From Aquimarina sp. (GTDB taxonomy: Bacteria > Bacteroidota > Bacteroidia > Flavobacteriales > Flavobacteriaceae), in the NCBI GenBank assembly GCA_002697475.1, contig NZVW01000170.1:1-11239 (forward strand): DNA of 11,239 nucleotides. The letters are read 5' to 3'. Shown in pieces: positions 6,383 through 11,239 of this stretch. Below the pieces are notes generated by a model that ran no database searches, was not told the origin of the DNA, and worked only from the letters and a program-made list of their open reading frames with translations. The stretch's first letter is position 1; each line of letters begins with the position of its first letter. The position numbers were made by a program, and so were the translations under genes.

Positions 6383-7222
6383 GTGAAAGCAATCTTCGAC
6401 TTAGTTTCACATACTTGTAGTAAAACTGTAACTCAATCTTACAGTACTTCATTTTCTATGGCTACAAAAATGTTATCAGATTCCATAAGACAGGATATAT
6501 ACAATATTTATGGATTTGTACGATTAGCAGATGAAATAGTTGACACTTTTCATGACTATAATAAAGAAGAGCTGTTTGATAATTTTGAAAAAGATATGTA
6601 CAATGCTATATCTTATAAAATTAGCCTTAATCCAATTTTAAATTCATTCCAGGAAACTGTACATAAATATAACATTGATCCAGAGCTTTATGAAGCTTTC
6701 ATGAAGAGTATGAGAATGGATTTATATAAAACTGTATACAAAACTGAAAAAGAGTATCAAGAATATATCTACGGCTCTGCTGATGTAGTAGGTTTAATGT
6801 GTCTTAAAGTATTTGTTAATGGAGATGAAGCAAAATATCAGGATTTAAAATCCAGTGCTATGCATTTAGGATCGGCTTTTCAAAAAGTAAATTTTTTAAG
6901 AGATCTTAAGGCAGATTACGAAGACTTAAACAGAACATATTTTCCGGATACAGATTTAACCAAGCTTGATGAAACTTCTAAACTTAGAATTATTGAAGAA
7001 ATCGAAAATGACTTTAATAAAGGGCTTGACGGTATTATGAAATTACCTATTGAAGCTAAATTTGGAGTATATACGGCATATATTTACTACAAAAAGCTTT
7101 TAAACAAACTAAAAAACACGCCATCTTTAGAAATAAAAAACACCAGAATTCGTGTGCCTAACTATCAAAAATTTGGTTTATTAGCAAAGTCATATTTTGA
7201 TTACAGATTTAATATGATTTAA
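6383..7222 (+). CDS. crtB: Phytoene synthase
   Basis: This 279-residue squalene/phytoene synthase condenses two geranylgeranyl diphosphates to phytoene, the first committed carotenoid step. Both Mg-diphosphate aspartate motifs are intact: RLADEIVD (47-54; Asp50, Asp54) and RDLKADYED (173-181; Asp174, Asp178). YGSADVVGLM (130-139) and the N-terminal SYSTSFSMA (19-27) are also typical of the family. The start is GTG at 6383; the next Met, residue 27, would remove conserved sequence. It lies between crtI (28 bp) and crtZ (23 bp). No geranylgeranyl diphosphate synthase is nearby. Confidence 0.95.
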   Translation: MKAIFDLVSHTCSKTVTQSYSTSFSMATKMLSDSIRQDIYNIYGFVRLADEIVDTFHDYNKEELFDNFEKDMYNAISYKISLNPILNSFQETVHKYNIDPELYEAFMKSMRMDLYKTVYKTEKEYQEYIYGSADVVGLMCLKVFVNGDEAKYQDLKSSAMHLGSAFQKVNFLRDLKADYEDLNRTYFPDTDLTKLDETSKLRIIEEIENDFNKGLDGIMKLPIEAKFGVYTAYIYYKKLLNKLKNTPSLEIKNTRIRVPNYQKFGLLAKSYFDYRFNMI

Positions 7223-7245
7223 TCTATAAAACTGATTTAACCCAA

Positions 7246-7698
7246 ATGAAACTCCTGATTCAAATTTTAGTTTTTCTTACAGCATTCTGTGTTATGGAAT
7301 TTATGGCCTGGTTTACCCATAAATATGTAATGCATGGTTTTTTATGGGTATTACATAAAGATCACCATCATAAAAAGCATAATAGCTGGTGGGAAAGAAA
7401 TGATCTATTTTTCATTTTCTATGCTATAGTCAGTATGTCTTGCATCATTCTGCACGATTCTGAATCTTTTTGGGTTGGTCGTCCTATCGGATTTGGAATT
7501 TTAGCTTACGGTATTGCTTATTTTGTCGTACATGATATTTTTATACACCAGCGTTTTAAATTGTTTAGAAACGCTAATCACTGGTATGCTAAGGGTGTAC
7601 GAAGAGCACACAAAATGCATCATAAACATCTTGGAAAAGAACATGGAGAATGTTTTGGTATGTTAATAGTACCTTTTAAATATTTCAAAAACAGTTGA
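7246..7698 (+). CDS. crtZ: Beta-carotene 3-hydroxylase
   Basis: The product has 150 residues, typical of short bacterial CrtZ. It is a membrane di-iron enzyme that adds 3-hydroxyl groups to beta rings, turning beta-carotene into cryptoxanthin and zeaxanthin. All His boxes are present: HKYVMH (25-30), HKDHHH (37-42), HDIFIHQR (96-103) and HKMHH (122-126). Hydrophobic segments lie at about 3-24, 54-70 and 80-100. It is the last gene of the crt operon. Its 3' end overlaps the convergent crtA-like gene by 14 bp, leaving no room for a normal terminator between them. CrtZ needs a cyclised substrate, yet no lycopene cyclase is in the window. Confidence 0.95.
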   Translation: MKLLIQILVFLTAFCVMEFMAWFTHKYVMHGFLWVLHKDHHHKKHNSWWERNDLFFIFYAIVSMSCIILHDSESFWVGRPIGFGILAYGIAYFVVHDIFIHQRFKLFRNANHWYAKGVRRAHKMHHKHLGKEHGECFGMLIVPFKYFKNS

Positions 7699-8383
7699 TT
7701 TTTACGTTACTAAAATTACCGAGAGTTTTGTAGGGTTGAAATCTCGCAAAAAGCTCCTCTTTGTACCAGTTTAATTTTCTAGTTTTGGTTATAGCTTCAG
7801 CGTGATTGTTTTGTTGATAAGCAAATTTCAAAATATCATTTTTGCTGTTCCACAAGCTAAACGTTGCCATCTGTACAAATGGCATTGCTCCAATTCCTTG
7901 TGTATAGATAAGTCCCTTATTATTCTTTAAATCTTTTCTTGATTTAGGCACATAACTCCAAAAACTAATTAATCTCGTCAATCGTATAGTAGCTCTGGTA
8001 ATTACCGCCACCTTATTATTTTGCATATCCAGATCACTACTTCTTATGAAAGGATTTTTTCCCAACCATTCACCTTTTGAACTAATACTCTTCATATATA
8101 TAGTGAATTGCTCTTTAGAATGATTGCAAAAGGTTTTGTATATATTAGAATGCTCAAAAAATCTATCTGCAATTTGTTCTGAATCCCACACCTGAAGTAG
8201 TGCATAAGTACTCCAATCTGGCAACGGACTAAACTTATCCCTTCCGGTACCCATGAGTCTGAAAAAGCTTTGACCTTCAATTTTACTGATTTTTAAAGGC
8301 ATCAAACCCATCATCTTCAAAGCCCAAAATTTTTTAGAAAAGCCCTGATATTTAAGGAATGTTATAGTAGTAACCTGACCCAT
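7685..8383 (-). CDS. crtA: CrtA-related carotenoid oxygenase (possible 2-hydroxylase)
   Basis: This 232-residue protein is of the spheroidene monooxygenase family. Recognisable segments are FRLMGTGRDKFSPLPDW (41-57), YALLQVW (60-66), TRATIR (129-134), FWSYVP (141-146), GIGAMPF (163-169), MATFSLWNS (172-180) and LNWYKEELFARF (204-215). CrtA enzymes are heme-dependent and oxidise C-2 of carotenoids. A crtA-related gene from marine Flavobacterium P99-3 was reported as a carotenoid 2-hydroxylase in myxol synthesis, so hydroxylation is at least as likely here as ketolation. The ATG at 8383 is 4 bp after the stop of the thioredoxin-like gene, so the two are probably co-transcribed. The exact product is not known. 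Confidence 0.82.
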   Translation of the reverse strand: MGQVTTITFLKYQGFSKKFWALKMMGLMPLKISKIEGQSFFRLMGTGRDKFSPLPDWSTYALLQVWDSEQIADRFFEHSNIYKTFCNHSKEQFTIYMKSISSKGEWLGKNPFIRSSDLDMQNNKVAVITRATIRLTRLISFWSYVPKSRKDLKNNKGLIYTQGIGAMPFVQMATFSLWNSKNDILKFAYQQNNHAEAITKTRKLNWYKEELFARFQPYKTLGNFSNVKINCF

Positions 8384-8387
8384 CCGT

Positions 8388-8960
8388 TTATTGAGCGCTT
8401 AGATGGCTTATCACCTCTTTAACCTTACTCGTATCCCAGTCTGCCACACCTCTTTGATAAATAACAATGTTTCCTGATTTATCTATTACGTATGTCCCAG
8501 GTATAGGTTTCATAACAAATGGTTCAGGGTATGTAGACAAGGATCTGTAAATAGGATAATTATAACTTTTATCTGACAGATATTTATTAATCTCCGGGTC
8601 ATCATCTTCAGTAAGAAAAACAAAAGCAATATTGCTATCATCTTTAAAATGTTGATACAGCTTATGCATAGATGGCATCTCAGCAATTGAAGATAATTCC
8701 CAACTGTTCCAGAAATTGAGTATAATTACCTTTCCCTTCAAATCTTCAAAATTTAAAGACTCCGTATTAACCCCATGAAGTTTCCAATTGTAATCTGACA
8801 CCTTGGTTCTTTCTTCCTTTTCGATAATTTCCGGACTAAAAGAAAATATTCTGGTCAGGTAAATCTGCATCATACCTCTGGTACTAGGTATAAAGAACAG
8901 TATTAAAACTCCAACAAATAGTAAATTGAAAATATTCTTCTTGCTAAGTTTAGCTGTCAT
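8388..8960 (-). CDS. Membrane-anchored TlpA-like thioredoxin-fold protein lacking catalytic cysteines
   Basis: I start this at the ATG at 8960-8958, giving 190 residues. An upstream TTG in frame at 8999 would place the -7 element inside the gene. The N-terminus is MTAKLSKKN followed by a hydrophobic segment (about 10-25), so the rest is probably periplasmic. A TlpA/AhpC-type thioredoxin fold begins near residue 55: VIILNFWNSW (78-87), EMPSMHKLY (94-102), IAFVFLTED, and a cis-Pro loop IPGTYVIDKSGNIV (153-166). Where TlpA has W-C-x-x-C this protein has W-E-L-S-S (87-91), and it contains no cysteine at all. Thiol redox activity is therefore unlikely. Its gene directly precedes the crtA-like gene. 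Confidence 0.85.
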   Translation of the reverse strand: MTAKLSKKNIFNLLFVGVLILFFIPSTRGMMQIYLTRIFSFSPEIIEKEERTKVSDYNWKLHGVNTESLNFEDLKGKVIILNFWNSWELSSIAEMPSMHKLYQHFKDDSNIAFVFLTEDDDPEINKYLSDKSYNYPIYRSLSTYPEPFVMKPIPGTYVIDKSGNIVIYQRGVADWDTSKVKEVISHLSAQ

Positions 8961-8977
8961 ACTGTATATTTTAAAAA

Positions 8978-8985
8978 CAAATGTA
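8978..8985 (-). promoter_or_regulatory. Bacteroidota -7 element for the thioredoxin-like/crtA pair
   Basis: Read on the minus strand, TACATTTG matches TAnnTTTG and lies 17 bp before the ATG at 8960. No TTG stands at a good -33 distance. The element supports the ATG start over the upstream TTG. Confidence 0.45.
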
Positions 8986-9016
8986 TTAATAATCGACAAA
9001 CACTGAGCATAAGAAG

Positions 9017-9045
9017 AAAAAAAGCGGAAGAAAAACTTCCGCTTT
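9017..9045 (-). terminator. Intrinsic terminator of the triple-repeat lipoprotein gene
   Basis: A perfect 10-bp stem (AAAGCGGAAG at 9021-9030 with CTTCCGCTTT at 9036-9045) surrounds a 5-nt loop. On the minus strand it is followed by a T run through 9017. It lies about 70 nt after the lipoprotein stop and separates that unit from the thioredoxin-like/crtA pair. Confidence 0.88.
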
Positions 9046-9114
9046 GTAACATAATTAACACAATGAGCAATTCATTAGTGGAAAGTAAAATTAATTTCCT
9101 CTTTCAATTGCGAG

Positions 9115-10200
9115 TTAATTTCGTGTTACAGTGATTGAGTTAGAAAGATCAAAATCTCCGGTAACATCATTAGCATTCATACCCATTTCTAATCCGCTTA
9201 TGGTTCCATTATATCTGGCATACCATATTAAACATATTCCGGTGCCTGCATCGTCAAAATTCACTTCTTCCACTGCCATAAGCGTAGGTGGCAATCCTAA
9301 TATCATACCCTGATCATCAGTTATTATCCAAGTACTGTTTTCGCCAAATGCTGCAGTACTATCTAAAGTAATCCCTGAAACAAAATCAGGATTACCGTCT
9401 ACCATAAATGTAAATGGGCCTCCACTAATACTACCGGCATTAGCGACTTGATTTCTTGTTACTGTTATGGAATTAGAGAGATCAAAATCACCTGTAATAT
9501 TATTAGCATTCATACCCATTTCCAAACCGGTAACCATACCACTATATCTGGCATACCAAATTAAGCAAACTCCTGGCCCAGCTTCATCAAAGTTTACTCC
9601 TTCGACTGCCATTAAAGTTGGTGGTAAGCCTAAAATATTACCCATATCATCAGTAATAATCCAAGTACTATTATCTCCAAAGGCAAATGTATCATCCAAG
9701 GTAATTCCTGATACAAAATCAGCATCTCCATCAACGTCAAATTCAAATGGTCCACCTGAAAGTATACCTGCATTGACTACCTGATTTCTATTGACTGTAA
9801 TGGAATTTGATAAATCAAAATCCCCTTCAATATCATTAGCGTTCATACCCATTTCCAGCCCTGTTACGGTACCATTATATCTGGCGTACCATATTAGGCA
9901 AACACCAGGACCGGCTTCATCAAAATCTACCCCTTCGACAGCCATTAGTGTAGGTGGCAATCCTAAAATATTACCCATATCGTCAGTAATTACCCATGTG
10001 CTGTTTTCTCCCATAGACGCTGAACTATCCAGAGTAATACCCGATACAAAATCAGATTCTCCATCGACATCAAAGGTAAAAGGTCCACCACTTATACTTC
10101 CTGCATTAGCCTTTACCACCGTAGTAGTATCGTCATCGTCACTACACGAAACTGCAATCAGACTGACTGCTATAATTCCTAAAAAAACTTTTCTAAACAT
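9115..10200 (-). CDS. Lipoprotein of three 111-residue repeats, function unknown
   Basis: This is a 361-residue predicted lipoprotein. I use the ATG at 10200-10198, which opens MFRKVFLGIIAVSLIAVSC with lipobox Cys19 and an Asp run. A longer reading to 10254 only adds promoter sequence. The rest is three repeats starting at Asn32, Asn143 and Asn254, spaced exactly 111 residues apart. Each has SGGPFxF, VDGxxDFVSGITLD, NSTWxITDD, ILGLPPTLMAVE, CLIWYARY, GLEMGMNAN and GDFDLSNSITV. Similar repeats occur in Bacteroidota surface proteins as far as I recall, but I know of no proven function. The acidic VDGxxD segments could bind metal. Each repeat has one Cys (101, 212, 323). The gene follows the Crp-family gene by 74 bp on the same strand. 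Confidence 0.85.
   Translation of the reverse strand: MFRKVFLGIIAVSLIAVSCSDDDDTTTVVKANAGSISGGPFTFDVDGESDFVSGITLDSSASMGENSTWVITDDMGNILGLPPTLMAVEGVDFDEAGPGVCLIWYARYNGTVTGLEMGMNANDIEGDFDLSNSITVNRNQVVNAGILSGGPFEFDVDGDADFVSGITLDDTFAFGDNSTWIITDDMGNILGLPPTLMAVEGVNFDEAGPGVCLIWYARYSGMVTGLEMGMNANNITGDFDLSNSITVTRNQVANAGSISGGPFTFMVDGNPDFVSGITLDSTAAFGENSTWIITDDQGMILGLPPTLMAVEEVNFDDAGTGICLIWYARYNGTISGLEMGMNANDVTGDFDLSNSITVTRN
9118..10107 (-). repeat. Three tandem 333-bp coding repeats
   Basis: The units run 10107-9775, 9774-9442 and 9441-9118, the last one three codons short. Units 1 and 2 keep long identical stretches, such as the ILGLPPTLMAVEGV and FDEAGPGVCLIWYARY segments. Unit 3 shows more changes (DDQGMI, EEVNFDDAGTGI). 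Equal length with clear divergence points to old duplications kept in frame. Confidence 0.92.
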
Positions 10201-10229
10201 TGCTTTTATTTTATGATTTATATGTTTCG

Positions 10230-10237
10230 TAAAAGTA
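10230..10237 (-). promoter_or_regulatory. Possible -7 element of the triple-repeat lipoprotein gene
   Basis: Read on the minus strand, TACTTTTA matches TAnnTTTG at all but the last base. It would start transcription near 10225, about 25 nt before the ATG. No -33 TTG is seen. Confidence 0.35.
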
Positions 10238-10258
10238 AAAACACCATACATCATAAAA

Positions 10259-10274
10259 TGTTAGCTATCTAACA
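10259..10274. promoter_or_regulatory. CRP-like dyad TGTTA-N6-TAACA
   Basis: TGTTAGCTATCTAACA is a 16-bp inverted repeat whose layout matches Crp-family sites (TGTGA-N6-TCACA). It starts directly beyond the stop codon of the Crp-family gene and lies upstream of the triple-repeat lipoprotein gene. With a start site near 10225 its centre falls about 41.5 bp upstream. It could instead be a small RNA hairpin, but it lacks a strong U-tract. Confidence 0.42.
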
Positions 10275-10943
10275 CTAGGCTACACTTTTTAATCGAATTT
10301 CTTTTCTATTGAAGTCTATTATGCTTGACTCCTTCAATTCATTCATTAGTATATTAAGTGTTGGTCTGGAAGTGCCTATCAGATTTGCTATATCCTTTTG
10401 AGTATAGGGATGCTCAATCACCATATCTCCAGTATCAGGACAGCAATGACCGTAGTCCTCCTGCAGATCATATAAAAATTCTAAAAATCGTGTTCTGGCA
10501 TCTTTAAACATTAATAACTGTAACCTTCTTTCAAGTTTTTTTAGGCGTAAACCAATGAACTTATATATTTTAAGCGTAAAAGTTTGATTATCCCGCATTA
10601 ATTCGTGAAGCGTCTGAACTCCTACCGGACAAATTGAAGTTGTATTATCTATGGATTGTGCAAATTCAGTTCTGCGATCTTCCCCTAAGATTGCTTTTTC
10701 ACCAAATATTTCACCTTTAGTAAGTATTGCTTTGATGACCTCATCCCCTAGTTCTGAATAGTAGCCAATTTTTACCTTTCCCTTTTCTATTAAATAAACT
10801 TTGTTTGCAGAATCTTCCTGAAAATAGATGTAATCATTTTTTCTGTATGCGTCAAAATCATGATCTTTTTTATAAGCCTTAAATTTATGAGGACAAAGAA
10901 TTTTAAAAAGATCGGTTTCTTCAAAAAACCAAAATGAACTCAT
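10275..10943 (-). CDS. Crp/Fnr-family transcriptional regulator
   Basis: The product has 222 residues, the usual family length. Residues about 22-115 form a cyclic-nucleotide-type beta-roll (VYLIEKGKVKIGYY, GEIFGEKAILGEDRRTEFAQ). A dimer helix runs at about 118-160, and a C-terminal winged helix contains YTQKDIANLIGTSRPTLNILMNELK (180-204) as the DNA-reading motif. The phosphate-binding cassette keeps Gly-Glu and the Arg-Thr pair (Arg91-Thr92), but the ligand is not known; many Bacteroidota members have none defined. The four cysteines (17, 105, 167, 168) do not follow the Fnr iron-sulfur pattern. The next gene downstream is the triple-repeat lipoprotein, with a CRP-like dyad between them. 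Confidence 0.92.
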   Translation of the reverse strand: MSSFWFFEETDLFKILCPHKFKAYKKDHDFDAYRKNDYIYFQEDSANKVYLIEKGKVKIGYYSELGDEVIKAILTKGEIFGEKAILGEDRRTEFAQSIDNTTSICPVGVQTLHELMRDNQTFTLKIYKFIGLRLKKLERRLQLLMFKDARTRFLEFLYDLQEDYGHCCPDTGDMVIEHPYTQKDIANLIGTSRPTLNILMNELKESSIIDFNRKEIRLKSVA

Positions 10944-11020
10944 GATGATTGTGGTATTAAGTTAGTTATGTGTACCATTATTAGTCGAACATTAACATTT
11001 TAACTTACTGTAGCAACACA

Positions 11021-11054
11021 AAAAAACTCTTTAGGTAACTATCCTAAAGAGTTT
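11021..11054 (-). terminator. Intrinsic terminator of the partial gene at the window end
   Basis: A 12-bp perfect stem (AAACTCTTTAGG at 11024-11035 with its complement at 11043-11054) encloses a 7-nt loop and is followed on the minus strand by T6. It lies 22 nt after the stop at 11077. Confidence 0.85.
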
Positions 11055-11076
11055 GATTCTTAAAACATTCTATATG

Positions 11077-11239
11077 TTATACCAGTCGTTGTCTGATAGT
11101 TGACAATTCTTCCTCAATCAATAATTTACCGTCTTTAAAAACTGTTCTAAATAGACCTTCCTTTTCCACTTCTTTAGAAACCTGATCTTTGAACTTTAAG
11201 GTCTCTCCATCTTTATAAATAGAAATCAAACCTTTAGCT
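11077..11239 (-). CDS. Probable nicotinamide/nicotinate phosphoribosyltransferase, C-terminal fragment
   Basis: Only the last 53 codons are inside the window; the gene continues beyond position 11239. The fragment reads KGLISIYKDGE, then GLFRTVFKDGKLLIEEELSTIRQRL before TAA. The pattern of KGxxSxY, a later TVFKxGK and a closing E-x-x-TIR helix resembles the C-terminal end of NAMPT-type enzymes, which make NMN from nicotinamide and PRPP for NAD salvage. That match is from memory of the family and rests on a short stretch, so the identity is tentative. The reading frame itself is well supported: it is open to the window edge and a strong terminator follows. Confidence 0.5.
   Translation of the reverse strand, partial: AKGLISIYKDGETLKFKDQVSKEVEKEGLFRTVFKDGKLLIEEELSTIRQRLV

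Noticed and set aside
8961..8999. TTG start giving 13 extra residues to the thioredoxin-like protein
   Set aside because: The extension covers the TACATTTG promoter element, and the ATG at 8960 gives a normal charged-then-hydrophobic membrane anchor.
9131..10216. Three similar plus-strand open frames opposite the repeat lipoprotein
   Set aside because: They repeat only because the coding strand repeats. They have no start signals of their own, and the minus frame has a signal peptide and clear domain pattern.
10275..10943. Fnr-type oxygen sensing by the Crp-family regulator
   Set aside because: Although there are four cysteines, they are at 17, 105, 167 and 168, which is not the N-terminal cluster arrangement of Fnr iron-sulfur proteins.
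10944..11020. Promoter for the Crp-family gene
   Set aside because: The gap must hold one, but the best candidate (TTG, 19 bp, TAATGTTC) matches only half of the conserved -7 bases, so I do not list it.

Overview
The window looks like chromosomal DNA of a marine-type member of the Flavobacteriaceae (Bacteroidota). The DNA is AT-rich. Promoters follow the Bacteroidota TAnnTTTG pattern rather than TATAAT, and genes generally lack Shine-Dalgarno sequences. The lipoproteins have a short signal peptide followed by Cys-Ser-(Lys)-Asp runs. The carotenoid genes are of the flavobacterial type. The genus cannot be fixed from this sequence.

Layout. (1) 42-1319, minus: a lipoprotein FKBP-type prolyl isomerase whose catalytic domain is split by an acidic calcium-binding repeat insert. 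(2) 1409-2906, plus: a tight operon of an Hsp15-like S4 RNA-binding protein, a TPMT-family methyltransferase and a PyrR-like phosphoribosyltransferase. Shikimate kinase (minus, 2898-3422) meets it tail to tail with a 9-bp overlap. (3) 3553-3766: tRNA-Lys(UUU) and tRNA-Leu(GAG) with a strong terminator hairpin between them. (4) 3953-7698, plus: a four-gene carotenoid operon made of a CarH-like MerR/B12-domain regulator, crtI (phytoene desaturase), crtB (phytoene synthase) and crtZ (beta-carotene hydroxylase). (5) 7685-8960, minus: a membrane-anchored thioredoxin-fold protein with no active-site cysteines, then a CrtA-related carotenoid oxygenase whose end overlaps crtZ by 14 bp. (6) 9115-10943, minus: a Crp/Fnr-family regulator followed by a lipoprotein made of three 111-residue repeats. 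(7) 11077-11239, minus: the C-terminal end of a probable nicotinamide/nicotinate phosphoribosyltransferase, with its terminator.

How it works together. The central block is a pigment locus. CrtB makes phytoene, CrtI desaturates it to lycopene, and CrtZ hydroxylates the beta rings once a cyclase has formed them. The CrtA-like enzyme could add a C-2 hydroxyl or keto group. No lycopene cyclase, geranylgeranyl diphosphate synthase or CrtC/CrtD is present, so these steps must be encoded elsewhere. The first gene resembles the light-sensing, B12-dependent repressors of other carotenoid operons, and its upstream region carries helically phased repeats that could be its operators.

The most unusual items are the calcium-repeat insertion inside the FKBP fold, the cysteine-less TlpA-like protein paired with the CrtA-like oxygenase, the changed light-ligand position in the CarH-like regulator, the phased repeats upstream of it, and a CRP-like dyad placed about 41.5 bp upstream of the inferred start of the triple-repeat lipoprotein gene.
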